From positions 62,001 to 126,000 of the forward strand of contig CAJXUN010000006.1 in assembly GCA_913061475.1 (NCBI GenBank): a stretch of 64,000 nt of DNA, read 5' to 3'. The stretch is from an uncultured Colwellia sp. (GTDB lineage Bacteria > Pseudomonadota > Gammaproteobacteria > Enterobacterales > Alteromonadaceae). The notes under the pieces are model-generated. The model did no database searches. It was given only the letters and a program-made list of their open reading frames with translations, and was not told where the DNA came from. Of the stretch, positions 8,158 through 17,569 are shown piece by piece (positions within the stretch are counted from its first letter, which is position 1; every line of letters starts with the position of its first letter). The translations under genes were made by a program, and so were the position numbers.

Positions 8158-8198
8158 ATTTTATTGCAGTGATAAATCAAAGCTTTGATATAAATCAA
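8158..8198 (-). promoter_or_regulatory. FNR-type class II promoter for the DGC gene
   Basis: TTGATATAAATCAA at 8185-8198 is a perfect TTGAT-N4-ATCAA FNR consensus. On the minus strand, TAAAAT (8163-8158) lies where a -10 box should be if the site is centred near -41.5, predicting transcription start close to 8150 and a leader of about 70 nt to the ATG at 8082. The rest of the 8083-8399 gap shows nothing else convincing. Confidence 0.7.
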
Positions 8199-8399
8199 AA
8201 CTATGAAGGTTTGAAAGCACCGGTTAATATTCATTTAATATCAGCAGTGGGTAGTGTTAAATTTATAGGCATTCTACTGGCAACTAACAAAGCACTATCT
8301 AGCAGTAAAATAAGGCGCTCATATTGACGTTTAGCAGGACCAATTAACTTTTGCTGTATATTTGCTGCTTTACTCGCTAGAATTAGGCGCTTTTTCAAA

Positions 8400-9596
8400 A
8401 TGGTCTCCAGCATGATATTTCGCCTTACCTTTCTTTTTATTACATTTTTTTTTACCTTTACCGGCTATGCTGTCGACATTGATAGCTTTAATAAAAAGTT
8501 ATCCGCACGCATTAGTAATGATTTAAAACAGTACGATATTCCCGGCGCCGCCTATGCCATTGTTAAAAACAACCAAGTCATTGCGATGGAGAATTTTGGT
8601 TATACTGATGTCGCCAAAAATCAAAAAATTGATAATAACACCGTATTTCGTCTAGCGTCGGTTTCCAAGCCTTTCGCCGCCACTATTACTACGATGCTAG
8701 CACAAGAACAACAGCTAAATTTATCAGACCCTGTGACTAAATATCTCCCCAATTTTGCTTTAGCCACGCAAGGCGCCGCAAATAAAATTCAATTAAAACA
8801 TCTATTAAGCCACTCCAGCGGTTTAATGCCAAATGCTTACGACAATTTATTGCACGAAAATTGGAGTATGGATAAAATTATTGGTCGTTTTGACCGTGTT
8901 ACCCCCATTTGCCAACCCGCAAAATGCTATGGCTATCAAAATATTGCCTACGGTTTTTTACAACCGGCGATTGAAGCTAGTCAAACAAAAAGTTATCCCG
9001 TTTTATTACAAGAGAGAATATTTACACCTTTAAAAATGGACGATGCATCGGTGGGTATTGAGGTTTTTTTAAAGCAAAACAATACCGCTAAACCTCACAT
9101 TTTGCGTAAAAGAATAAAAACCGGTAAAAAAAATAAAGCGGGTAAAGATATTAAACGTTATATCTGGCGTACCGTTGACGTAACGCCAGATTATTATAAA
9201 GTGGCTCCTGCAGCAGGTGTTAACGCTAGCGTTAGTGACTTAGCAAAATGGCTAATTGCCAATTTAGGCTATAACCCTGATGTACTTGCTCCTGACTTAC
9301 TAACTGAACTCACCATACCACGCATTAAAACCAAAAAAGATTTGCGTCGACGTTATTGGCGCAAACACTTAACGGATGCTCACTACGGTTACGGTTGGCG
9401 TATTTATCAATTTGATGGTCACCCTATTATTTATCATTCAGGTTGGGTTGCTGGATTTCGCGCTGATATTGGCTATTCACCAGAGCTCGATATTGGCTTT
9501 GCGATATTGATTAACGCTGAATCAAATGTGATTAACAAAATATCAAGCCAGTTTTGGTCGCAAGCACATCAAGCATTTGCAACAGAAAAACTTTAG
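8400..9596 (+). CDS. Serine hydrolase, class C beta-lactamase-like family
   Basis: 398 residues with an N-terminal hydrophobic signal segment ('FLFITFFFTFTGYAVD'). SxxK is 'SVSK' (Ser87-Lys90), YxN is 'YQN' (179-181), and HSG is at 346-348: the three catalytic motifs of the beta-lactamase/transpeptidase-like fold. Such proteins are periplasmic esterases, D-aminopeptidases or PBP-like hydrolases, and activity against beta-lactams cannot be inferred. An alternative start at ATG 8412 would begin directly at the signal peptide, and neither start has a clear ribosome site. It appears monocistronic. Confidence 0.85.
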   Translation: MVSSMIFRLTFLFITFFFTFTGYAVDIDSFNKKLSARISNDLKQYDIPGAAYAIVKNNQVIAMENFGYTDVAKNQKIDNNTVFRLASVSKPFAATITTMLAQEQQLNLSDPVTKYLPNFALATQGAANKIQLKHLLSHSSGLMPNAYDNLLHENWSMDKIIGRFDRVTPICQPAKCYGYQNIAYGFLQPAIEASQTKSYPVLLQERIFTPLKMDDASVGIEVFLKQNNTAKPHILRKRIKTGKKNKAGKDIKRYIWRTVDVTPDYYKVAPAAGVNASVSDLAKWLIANLGYNPDVLAPDLLTELTIPRIKTKKDLRRRYWRKHLTDAHYGYGWRIYQFDGHPIIYHSGWVAGFRADIGYSPELDIGFAILINAESNVINKISSQFWSQAHQAFATEKL

Positions 9597-9747
9597 CCAT
9601 ATTAAAAGACAAATGAACTAGGCGCTGTAACATCGAGACTGCGCCATAATTTCGCCACAATTGCTCACAAGATAGCCTCATTGTTACCGTTATAAGCACC
9701 TTTTGTTTTGTTGAAATAGCACTATCAGCAAAATGATGGAGCCAACA

Positions 9748-11874
9748 ATGTTTAATTCAAATAAAAAATTAGCCCTAATTGACTATCAAGACTCTTACTA
9801 TTATCAACAAAAGCGCAAAAAACAACGAAGGAAATGGCTAAAGTTAACACTTGCTTGTGTGCTTGTAACGACAATAGTTGCTGTTCTTGTGCCTTTAGCG
9901 CGAGCCGCTAGTATCAACAATGAGTTAAACGCACAAGCCCAAACAATAAAAGCAAATGGCTTAATTCACGGACCACAATTAATATTCGATCATCCTGATG
10001 ATAAACACGCAATTGCACTACCAATAGATATTAGCGCGAGTATTGAAGTTAATGGTCTGGTGGCGTACGCACGAATAAAACAGGTGTTTATCAACCCTTA
10101 TAACATGTCACTCGAGGGGAAATACCAATTCCCGCTGACAGAAGATGCTGCCATTAAACATTTAAAAATTAAGCTTGGTGAGCAAGAGATCATCGGACAA
10201 ATAATGGAGAAGCAAGCAGCAAAAGCAAGTTATAAAAAAGCCAAGGCGCAAGGGAAAAAAGCAAGTTTAGTTCAACAGCAGCGAGCAAATTTGTTCACCA
10301 ACAGTATCGCCAACATTCCTGCGCAATCTAAGGTTATTGTAACCTTAGAATTTATCATGCCGGTTAGCTTTACTGACAATAGCCTAGGTTTAATCCTGCC
10401 CTTAGCAATGACCGCTCGCTATGATAGCGGTAATTATCAACAATCACCGGCTCAGCAAGAAACAAATTTAATTGCACCACGATCTTCGACACTAGCGGAC
10501 AGCCAAGCGTCAATCAACATCGAACTTAATGCCGGTACGGCAATATCAGCTATTACCAGCAATAGCCATAAAATAAAAGCAAAAGCATTAACCAATGACC
10601 AATCGTCATACTTGGTCACACTCTCACCTGCCCAAGCGATAGCAAATCGCGATTTTACCTTGCACTGGCAACTGCAACCCAGTCAACAACCGCAAGTAAC
10701 GAGCTTTAGTGAGCAAGTGGCAGATGAATATTTTACTTTATTAACATTTTTTCCGCCGCAAATTGAAAAAACAACCCGCTTTGCCCGTGACATTATCTTC
10801 ATCATTGATACCTCAGGTTCAATGCAAGGAGATTCTATGACACAAGCGAAAGCAAGTTTGCAGCAAGCCATTTTACAGTTAAACGAAAAAGACAGTTTCA
10901 ATATCATCGCGTTTAATAATACCGTTGACTTGCTATTTCCAATCACGAATATGGCATCGAAAAACAATATAATTCTGGCACAAAATTTTATCAATCGTTT
11001 ACAGGCTGATGGCGGCACCGAAATGTACCGACCTTTAAGCCAAGCACTCGTCATGGCGCAAGATCAGCAACAAACAACGAAAGCAATTCGCCAAGTGGTG
11101 TTTATTACTGATGGTGCAGTTGCCAATGAATTTGAATTAATGCAATTGCTTGACGGGGCACAACGAAACTTCCGCCTATTTACCGTAGGTATCGGCGCAG
11201 CGCCAAATGGTTACTTTATGAAAAAAGCCGCACAGTTTGGTCGTGGCAGCTATGTATTTATCCAAAACAGTGCTGATGTACAAACTCAAATGTCAGCATT
11301 AATGGCAAAAATTAGTCACCCAGCTATCAGCAATATCTCGTTAATGTTTGATAACCAAATTCACCAACAAGTTGAAGCTTATCCGAAAAAAATCACTGAC
11401 TTATATCTTGGTGAGCCGATGCAAGTAACGATAAAATCAAAACTACCGATCACAAGTGTCCAAATTATGGGAGAGAGTGCTAGCGAGGCTTGGTACCAAC
11501 AACTAATTGTTGACAAAAATCAATCATCTCAAGGTATATCTACGCTCTGGGCGCGACGAAAAATTGCTGATTTACTCGACAGTTTAGTAACAGGAGCCGA
11601 TAAAGAACAAGTAAAAACAGAGGTAATTTCCACCTCAATTATCCATCAAACTTTGTCACCATACACGAGTTTTATCGCGTTAGAGAAAGCACGAAAAAAA
11701 CAGCCATTAACCGCCCGTAACAGCACATCAAATGCATTAGCAAAAACACATGAAAGTTTAATGGTAGCTATGCCTAAAACAGCGCTCGGCTGGCATCAAC
11801 AGTTACTCATCGGTTTGTTATTGATGTTACTTGCGCCACTAGCCCTTAGCATGAAAAATTTTAAAGATGACTAA
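9748..11874 (+). CDS. Sortase-target protein with VIT and vWA domains (marine proteobacterial type)
   Basis: 708 residues from ATG 9748, which has GGAG 6 nt upstream; two ATGs at 9733/9736 lie before the ribosome site. A basic N-terminus leads into a hydrophobic signal segment. A VIT domain (about 50-180) precedes a vWA domain whose MIDAS ligands are visible: DTSGS (Asp354, Ser356, Ser358), GGT (Thr424) and TDG (Asp455). The C-terminus has the sorting signal: 'MPKTA' at 675-679, a hydrophobic stretch and a short polar tail. The sortase gene overlaps its end by 8 bp. The protein is probably envelope-anchored and metal-binding, perhaps adhesive. Its ligand is unknown. Confidence 0.9.
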   Translation: MFNSNKKLALIDYQDSYYYQQKRKKQRRKWLKLTLACVLVTTIVAVLVPLARAASINNELNAQAQTIKANGLIHGPQLIFDHPDDKHAIALPIDISASIEVNGLVAYARIKQVFINPYNMSLEGKYQFPLTEDAAIKHLKIKLGEQEIIGQIMEKQAAKASYKKAKAQGKKASLVQQQRANLFTNSIANIPAQSKVIVTLEFIMPVSFTDNSLGLILPLAMTARYDSGNYQQSPAQQETNLIAPRSSTLADSQASINIELNAGTAISAITSNSHKIKAKALTNDQSSYLVTLSPAQAIANRDFTLHWQLQPSQQPQVTSFSEQVADEYFTLLTFFPPQIEKTTRFARDIIFIIDTSGSMQGDSMTQAKASLQQAILQLNEKDSFNIIAFNNTVDLLFPITNMASKNNIILAQNFINRLQADGGTEMYRPLSQALVMAQDQQQTTKAIRQVVFITDGAVANEFELMQLLDGAQRNFRLFTVGIGAAPNGYFMKKAAQFGRGSYVFIQNSADVQTQMSALMAKISHPAISNISLMFDNQIHQQVEAYPKKITDLYLGEPMQVTIKSKLPITSVQIMGESASEAWYQQLIVDKNQSSQGISTLWARRKIADLLDSLVTGADKEQVKTEVISTSIIHQTLSPYTSFIALEKARKKQPLTARNSTSNALAKTHESLMVAMPKTALGWHQQLLIGLLLMLLAPLALSMKNFKDD

Positions 11875-12484
11875 TGATAACAATATGAAAATTCACATGG
11901 TTAAATGGCTCCCAACAGCACTACTGCTTGTTGGCAGCTTACTGTGCATTCATGCGAGCTGGTTGCCGGTTAAAGCTTGGTTGTCGCAGCAGCTAATTCA
12001 TCATAGTTGGCAACAATCAATGGCAACAAAAAATGCAAAATTACCATCGCTAAAAACAGCAATTGCGCCTAAACCTTGGCCATGGGCTGACACCTTTCCC
12101 ATTGCGGAATTGGTGTTTAAACGTATAGACAAAAGCATTGTGGTATTAAATGGCGGTGACCCAACAACGCTCGCATTTTCTGCTGGCGCCATTGCGCCAT
12201 TTAATCAAGCGAATACAACTAAGCCCTTTGTGGTTGCAGGCCATCGTGACAGCCACTTTTCTTTTTTACAGGATATAGCCATGAAAGATGTTATTTCATT
12301 AACTGACGCACAAGGGCGGTCCCAACTATATCAAGTTGAACGTATCGATATAGTTGACGCATCCTCGGGGCAATTGGCATTGCCTGCAGATGACGCCAGT
12401 CTGGTGTTGATCACTTGCTTCCCATTCGAAGGTATAGGCAATAACGCCGAGCAACGCTATGTCGTTACAGCGACACCACTTTAG
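11867..12484 (+). CDS. Class GN sortase
   Basis: 205 residues: one N-terminal TM anchor (about 14-33), then a sortase domain with His126 ('VAGHRDSH'), Cys184 ('LITCFPF') and Arg197 ('QRYVV'), the catalytic trio. Class GN sortases of Gram-negative bacteria are encoded beside a single dedicated substrate, which is the case here: the start codon lies inside the last codons of the VIT/vWA gene, implying translational coupling. It would cut the MPKTA signal and transfer the protein to an unknown nucleophile in the periplasm. An alternative ATG at 11885 would remove the overlap. Confidence 0.9.
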   Translation: MTNDNNMKIHMVKWLPTALLLVGSLLCIHASWLPVKAWLSQQLIHHSWQQSMATKNAKLPSLKTAIAPKPWPWADTFPIAELVFKRIDKSIVVLNGGDPTTLAFSAGAIAPFNQANTTKPFVVAGHRDSHFSFLQDIAMKDVISLTDAQGRSQLYQVERIDIVDASSGQLALPADDASLVLITCFPFEGIGNNAEQRYVVTATPL

Positions 12485-12559
12485 CTTTCCCGCGTGAAAA
12501 GCACGGGTCAGCTAAGGGAGTTTAATGCACTAACCGAATAAACCAGTCATAACATGGAT

Positions 12560-12901
12560 TTACGCCGCGCCCTCTAGTGCAAAGGTTTGTGATCTCGCGT
12601 TTGCTTCACTGAGCATAAAGCCATGATGGCATTTCGATTTAATGACACTTTGTAGGTACTTATTCCACAGTCGAACCGAATATAAATCACATTCATTTTG
12701 AATTTGCATGCCTGAGATAAAAGCTAGCTCTTCTTCATTTTTAGGCGCTAATGCCCCTGATAATAATGCTTCAAAAGTTGCCCCGTATACTTGTAGCTCT
12801 TCTGATTCGCGTTTATTAAAGTAGCCACTTCGTGAAATACCATGTGAAAAAATAGCATCTCCATAAAAAGGCTTAACTCCCTGACGAATAGACGTTTCCA
12901 T
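12560..12901 (-). CDS. maoP: MaoP-like DUF413 protein
   Basis: 113 residues. The order 'FSHGISRSGYFNKRESEELQVYGATFEALLSG' followed by 'W.KY' near 80 and a C-terminal basic helix matches DUF413/MaoP (formerly YifE), which in E. coli helps define the Ori macrodomain of the chromosome. The neighbour on the other strand is an HdfR-like LysR gene, the same pairing as maoP-hdfR in enterobacteria, which strengthens the call. The two are divergent with about 160 bp between starts. Confidence 0.8.
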   Translation of the reverse strand: METSIRQGVKPFYGDAIFSHGISRSGYFNKRESEELQVYGATFEALLSGALAPKNEEELAFISGMQIQNECDLYSVRLWNKYLQSVIKSKCHHGFMLSEANARSQTFALEGAA

Positions 12902-13061
12902 TGCAGTTACCCCTTAAAATATCATTAATCAAACGTTAGTTAACACTACACTTACTGGAGGCAAATTTATCTTAAATTAATATTGAAGAAAAACAAAAAA
13001 AATTTGTCGTATTGATAAATATCTCATACATTAGCCATGTTGAAATTTATTGATGAATATT

Positions 13062-13892
13062 ATGGACATTCGGGTATTTAAAACATTCCTTCAAGTTGCA
13101 AAGACCAAACACTTTGGTCATGCAGCAGAAAATCTTTTTATTACGCAAGCAGCCGTTAGCGCAAGAATAAAGCAACTAGAAGAATTTTATGATTCGACTT
13201 TATTTATTCGTGATAAAAATAATTTAAAATTAACCCCTGCGGGCGAAACATTAATTGCACATGCAAATTTAATGATTGAACAAATGGAGCAATCTAAACA
13301 ATCCATTGCCTTAGCAAAACAACAAAAAATTAAATTTGATATCGCCGCTACGCCTAATATTTGGGATGCATTTCTTAGCTCTCGGATTAATAAATCTATC
13401 GCTTTTTTTCAACAGGTATCTTTAGGCATGGAAATATCGGCTCGAGAAACGATTCAACGAAAGCTAGATGAAAGAACTTTAGATATAGGTTTACTGACAG
13501 ACCCGATTAAAAATACCGATTTCAATAATGTACTCATTGGCTATTTTGAATTAGCTTTAGTCTCAACATCTAAAGATTATCACGACTTAATTGAGCAATA
13601 TGTCTTTGTTGATTGGGGCTTAACGTTCCAAAAGGAGCACACTTTACATCACAAGTTTCAACCCGCATTAAGAACCACTACCGCAATGATCGCGCTAGAA
13701 GTGATCTTGCTAGAAGGTGGATTTGCCTATCTTCCTATCGAGCTAATCACCCCACTAGTTGAGTCTAAGGAATTGTTTATCATCGACAGTCCACTGTTAA
13801 TTAAACGACCTATTTATTTAGTTACTCGGGCAAATAGTAACAATAATAAGCTACTGGCAAACTACAAAGATTTTCTGCAAACAATGCAATAA
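13062..13892 (+). CDS. hdfR: HdfR-like LysR-family transcription regulator
   Basis: 276 residues from ATG 13062. The frame extends to ATG 13053 and TTG 13050, but the family begins at 'MD..VFKTFL'. The N-terminal winged HTH ('HFGHAAENLFITQAAVSARIKQLE') is typical, and a LysR substrate-binding domain follows. The alignment in memory with E. coli HdfR (repressor of flagellar master genes, LysR type) runs through both domains, and the divergent maoP gene supports it. It may autoregulate from the shared 160-bp intergenic region. Its targets here are unknown. Confidence 0.75.
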   Translation: MDIRVFKTFLQVAKTKHFGHAAENLFITQAAVSARIKQLEEFYDSTLFIRDKNNLKLTPAGETLIAHANLMIEQMEQSKQSIALAKQQKIKFDIAATPNIWDAFLSSRINKSIAFFQQVSLGMEISARETIQRKLDERTLDIGLLTDPIKNTDFNNVLIGYFELALVSTSKDYHDLIEQYVFVDWGLTFQKEHTLHHKFQPALRTTTAMIALEVILLEGGFAYLPIELITPLVESKELFIIDSPLLIKRPIYLVTRANSNNNKLLANYKDFLQTMQ

Positions 13893-13900
13893 CAGAGTCA

Positions 13901-14851
13901 CTAGTAACCTATGGTCTTATCGACACAGACTGGAATTATGCCTGTTTGGCGATATTGCATAATATTTTTCGCAACAATGTCACAGGCGCTGGCTTGATTA
14001 GTTGGCGCTGATATATGAGGTAACACCGTAATATCGGGATGTTGCCAAAACACACTATCAGGCGCTAAAGGTTCATGATCAAAAACATCAAGTACGGCAT
14101 GACTGATATGCTTGCTATTTAATGCACAGATAAGGGCATCGTTATCAATTAAGCCGCCGCGAGCAAAGTTAATAATCGCACTGCCTTGCGGTAAATTCGC
14201 TAATATCGCTTTATCTACAAGACCCTGAGTTGCTGGCGTTAACGGCAATAAACACAATAAAATATCACTTTTGGATAGCATTTCAGCTAAACCATCGTTA
14301 TCACTATAAGTAACAACGTTTGCGATATGCTTTTTCGTCCGACTCCAACCCAACACCTGAAAACCGTTTTTTCGCAGTTGCTTGGCACTGGCTTGCCCTA
14401 GTTCGCCTAAACCCAAAATGCCAATACGTCGTTCACTTGCGAGGATATGCGGATGTTGCTGCCAGTGTTTATTTTGCTGTTGTTTGGCGTAACGAGGCAT
14501 ATCTCGATGTAAGTATAAAGTCCAGGCTAAGGCGGCCTCAGCCATGGTTGAACTTAACCTAGGATCTATTAAGCGTACAACCTCTATTGGCGAATCGGCC
14601 AATGATATCATCAGTTTTTCGACACCAGCCCAAATACTATGCAGCCAAGTTAAATTTTCAAATTCAGCCAACAACTCGGCTTTGGGGTTAGCAACAATCG
14701 CTAACTGACAGTGTTTTTTTTCGACTTGCTCAACCTCACTAACATGAATAACTCTTTCATCTGGCAGTGCGCGATTAAGTGCTGCTATCCAAATAGTTTG
14801 CTCAGCCTCAGGTAATTGACTAATAAAGGGGATCATGTGATATGCGCTCAT
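13901..14851 (-). CDS. ghrA: D-2-hydroxyacid dehydrogenase, glyoxylate/hydroxypyruvate reductase A-like
   Basis: 316 residues. The Rossmann motif 'GILGLGELGQASAKQL' is near 143-158, with the NADP-type pocket following ('WSRTKKH'). Catalytic elements 'NFARGGLIDNDAL', 'VLDVFDHEPL' and 'PHISA' give Arg, Glu and His of the family. Length and C-terminal sequence resemble GhrA, which reduces glyoxylate and hydroxypyruvate in the cytosol. It converges on hdfR with 8 bp between stops. Specificity within the 2-hydroxyacid dehydrogenases is inferred. Confidence 0.78.
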   Translation of the reverse strand: MSAYHMIPFISQLPEAEQTIWIAALNRALPDERVIHVSEVEQVEKKHCQLAIVANPKAELLAEFENLTWLHSIWAGVEKLMISLADSPIEVVRLIDPRLSSTMAEAALAWTLYLHRDMPRYAKQQQNKHWQQHPHILASERRIGILGLGELGQASAKQLRKNGFQVLGWSRTKKHIANVVTYSDNDGLAEMLSKSDILLCLLPLTPATQGLVDKAILANLPQGSAIINFARGGLIDNDALICALNSKHISHAVLDVFDHEPLAPDSVFWQHPDITVLPHISAPTNQASACDIVAKNIMQYRQTGIIPVCVDKTIGY

Positions 14852-14965
14852 ACTGAAGAAAATTTTATTATATTACCTTAATGAGACAATGTTTTAATCT
14901 ATTGATAAATAAAAACTTATAATTTTGTTCTTTCTTCCAACGCCCAACTAAGGTATAACGGCGCT

Positions 14966-15832
14966 ATGAAAGTACCTAAACGCATACAGCCACTCGTTGA
15001 CGATGGCCTAATAGATGAAGTAATAAGCCAATTAATGAGTGGAAAAGAAGCCACTGTTTATATGGTACGTTGCGGCGACGATGTTCGCTGCGCGAAAGTT
15101 TACAAAGAAGCCATTAAGCGTAGCTTTAAAAAAGCTGCGCAATATCAAGAAGGTAGAAAAAGTCGTAATAGCCGTCGCGCGCGTGCGATGGAAAAAGGCT
15201 CTAAATATGGTCGCGACCAACAAGAATCTGCATGGCAAAATGCCGAGGTTGACGCACTATATAAATTAGCCGAAGTGGGCGTACGTGTACCACAACCTTT
15301 TGGCTGTTTTGATGGCGTATTACTTATGGAGTTGGTTACCGATAATGCTGGCGATGTTGCGCCGCGTTTAAATGACGTGGTTATGCCAGCAGAACAAGCA
15401 CAAGAAGATCACACGCTAGTAATGCATTACGTCAAGCTAATGCTCTGTGCTGGCATTATTCACGGTGATTTATCAGAGTTTAATGTTCTCGTTGATGATT
15501 ACGGCCCGGTCATTATTGACTTACCACAAGCTGTCGATGCATCGGCAAATAATAATGCGAAAGCCATGCTGATGCGTGATGTTGCCAATATGACCAATTA
15601 TTACGCGCAATTTAGTCCTGATTTAAAAGCAAGCAAGTACGGTGAAGAAATGTGGGCACTGTTTGAAAGTGGCGAATTAACGCCTGAGTCAGACCTTACC
15701 GGCTTATTTAAAGAAAACACCGCTAGCGCCGATGTTGATACAGTATTAGAAGAGATTAAAGCCGCATTTGAAGAAGAAGAAGCAAGAATAGAACGCATTA
15801 GTGAAGCCAATGCTATTGATAGCGATTACTAA
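14966..15832 (+). CDS. RIO-family serine protein kinase
   Basis: 288 residues in the PA4780-like bacterial RIO branch. Lys44 ('CAKVYK') is the phosphate-binding lysine, 'HGDLSEFNVL' (His166-Asp168, Asn173) is the catalytic loop and 'IIDLPQA' (Asp185) the metal-binding segment. A glycine-rich-like loop 'SGKEATVY' lies at 25-32. RIO kinases act in ribosome maturation in archaea and eukaryotes; the bacterial substrate is not established. The C-terminal tail is acidic and helical. It is flanked by a clear terminator and seems monocistronic. Confidence 0.88.
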   Translation: MKVPKRIQPLVDDGLIDEVISQLMSGKEATVYMVRCGDDVRCAKVYKEAIKRSFKKAAQYQEGRKSRNSRRARAMEKGSKYGRDQQESAWQNAEVDALYKLAEVGVRVPQPFGCFDGVLLMELVTDNAGDVAPRLNDVVMPAEQAQEDHTLVMHYVKLMLCAGIIHGDLSEFNVLVDDYGPVIIDLPQAVDASANNNAKAMLMRDVANMTNYYAQFSPDLKASKYGEEMWALFESGELTPESDLTGLFKENTASADVDTVLEEIKAAFEEEEARIERISEANAIDSDY

Positions 15833-15871
15833 CAAGTCTGACAAAAACCAGCTATTTAACGCTTAATTAAC

Positions 15872-15909
15872 GCAACTTAGTTTTTAGTATAACTTAAAAG
15901 CTAAGTTGC
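15872..15909. terminator. Bidirectional terminator between RIO kinase and YeiH genes
   Basis: GCAACTTAG and CTAAGTTGC form a 9-bp stem that extends inward through TTTTTAG / CTTAAAA. It lies between two convergent stop codons. T runs inside the stem on both strands support use in either direction. Confidence 0.6.
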
Positions 15910-15926
15910 CTTGATAAACATGGCCG

Positions 15927-16913
15927 TTAATAAAAGCATAAGATACCAGCAATAATCAAACTAGCCAAAAATACGGTTTCACCGGCCATTAATAATACCG
16001 GTCGCCAGCCGACAGAAAGCACTTGTTTTAATGAGGTTTTAACCCCTATCGCGGCAATAGCAACAACTAATAAATTACTCGACATAGTGCGAATAACATC
16101 AATTAACCAAGTCGGTAACAGTCCGATATTTTTTAAGAAAGCCAAGATAAAAAACATAATCAAAAAGCCAGGAATAAAAGCACTAACACCCGCCGACATC
16201 GTACTGTCTTTTTCTCTATAAGCAAAAAACACCATCATCACAATCGGCATTAACAACGCGACTCTCAGCAGTTTAATATATGTAGCTACGTCGCCCGCTT
16301 CCTCAGAAATGCTATAACCGGCGCCAACCACTTGTGCAACATCATGGATAGCACCACCAATAAAAACACCTGCTAACTGATCTGAAAAACCTAAATGAAT
16401 CGCCACGATAGGATAAAAAATCATCGATAAGGTACTGAAAGTGGTGATCCCTATAACCGTCAAGGCAAAATATTTTTCTTGGGATTTATTGTTGGGCAAT
16501 ACCGTTGATATCGCTGCAGCCGCCGACACACCGCAAACGGCGACAGCTCCGCCCGACAAAACACCAAAAACTTTTGGCAGGCCTAAGATTCGTGCAAATA
16601 GAACACCAAACATAATCGTTAATAACATACTGATCATAACAATTAACGGCGGTGTAATACCGAGCGAGACAATATCAGAAAACGCAATACGTACACCGAG
16701 CAAGCCAACACAGAAACGTAAGAGCTCCCTAGAACAGTAATCGACACCCGATTGAATATTACCCTGTTGGTAAAAAGAGTGCAGACTCAAACCGATTAAT
16801 AAGGCAAATAGCATAATGGGGGCTTGATAGCGTGTCGCAACCATTGTCGCTATAACTGCAATCAAGCAACAAAACATTGCCCCCAATAGTTTAGCTTTTA
16901 AATTCAGTAACAT
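15927..16913 (-). CDS. YeiH/UPF0324 family membrane transporter
   Basis: 328 residues, about ten TM segments. 'GGAVAVCGVSAAAAISTVLP' (family segment with the conserved Cys-Gly) and 'GVFIGGAIHDVAQVVGAGYSI' are diagnostic of the UPF0324 family, often labelled putative sulfate exporters. It sits in the inner membrane. The substrate is not proven for the family. No sulfur genes are adjacent. The gene is monocistronic, converging on the RIO kinase. Confidence 0.85.
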   Translation of the reverse strand: MLLNLKAKLLGAMFCCLIAVIATMVATRYQAPIMLFALLIGLSLHSFYQQGNIQSGVDYCSRELLRFCVGLLGVRIAFSDIVSLGITPPLIVMISMLLTIMFGVLFARILGLPKVFGVLSGGAVAVCGVSAAAAISTVLPNNKSQEKYFALTVIGITTFSTLSMIFYPIVAIHLGFSDQLAGVFIGGAIHDVAQVVGAGYSISEEAGDVATYIKLLRVALLMPIVMMVFFAYREKDSTMSAGVSAFIPGFLIMFFILAFLKNIGLLPTWLIDVIRTMSSNLLVVAIAAIGVKTSLKQVLSVGWRPVLLMAGETVFLASLIIAGILCFY

Positions 16914-17086
16914 TGTGCCATTAAACCGGAATGATTTTTCATAAAATGCGGAAATAAAATTGTATCATCAGTAGTCGCTATATTGCTTATTTTTCGAATA
17001 ACGAACATAAGACGTATGCTGTCCCCTTTTTACTGCGACAAATAATTTAAGTTTACTCTGCCGCAGTTTATTACTTGATTAAGTGA

Positions 17087-17569
17087 TTAGTCCTGACAAT
17101 GAGCATCAACAAGTGTGATTTCAGAGATAAGCACACTCTTGGGCGCAACGGATCCTGGTAAGCCTCTGCTTCCGTATGCTAAATCAGCTGGTATATAAAG
17201 CTCCCAGGTTTCACCAATCTTCATCATAGGTACACCTTCACGCCAACCTTCAATCATTTTAGATAGCATTAACTCACTAGGGTGACCACGTTGGTAACTA
17301 CTGTCGATGATTTGTTTCGATTTAGCTAACAACATTTTATAGTGCACTGTAACTTTATAATCAGGATCAGGTTTACAACCAGTACTTTGCTCTAAAACTT
17401 TGTACTGCAACCCCGAGTCAGTGGCTACCACCCCATCCCGTTTAAGGTTCTTGGTAAACCAGTATTCATTGATTCTTTCTAGGCTATACGCTCTATTGGA
17501 GTTATTTGAACTAGCGCAACCAAATATCAAGGAACAAGTAAAACTGACGAACAAAATGCGTATTAACAT
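17087..17569 (-). CDS. FKBP-type peptidyl-prolyl isomerase lipoprotein
   Basis: 160 residues. The signal peptide ends in the lipobox 'IFGC' (Cys18), so the protein should be lipid-anchored in the envelope. The FKBP core begins with 'DSGLQYKVL' and includes 'KVTVHYKMLL', 'EGWREGVPMMKIGETWELYIPADLAYG' and a C-terminal 'VLISEITLVDA'. FkpA/Mip relatives catalyse proline isomerisation in periplasmic folding. It is shorter than FkpA because the N-terminal dimerisation helices are nearly absent. The gene is monocistronic. Confidence 0.88.
   Translation of the reverse strand: MLIRILFVSFTCSLIFGCASSNNSNRAYSLERINEYWFTKNLKRDGVVATDSGLQYKVLEQSTGCKPDPDYKVTVHYKMLLAKSKQIIDSSYQRGHPSELMLSKMIEGWREGVPMMKIGETWELYIPADLAYGSRGLPGSVAPKSVLISEITLVDAHCQD

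Noticed and set aside
7962-8327. 121-codon plus-strand frame across the DGC gene start and promoter
   Set aside because: Antisense to the DGC coding region in its first third and covers the FNR promoter; no family.
8231-8413. 60-codon minus-strand frame overlapping the serine hydrolase start
   Set aside because: No ribosome site or recognisable domain, and it overlaps a real gene's start; chance frame.
12485-12520. CCCGCGTG...CACGGG hairpin as sortase terminator
   Set aside because: Imperfect stem and no T tract.
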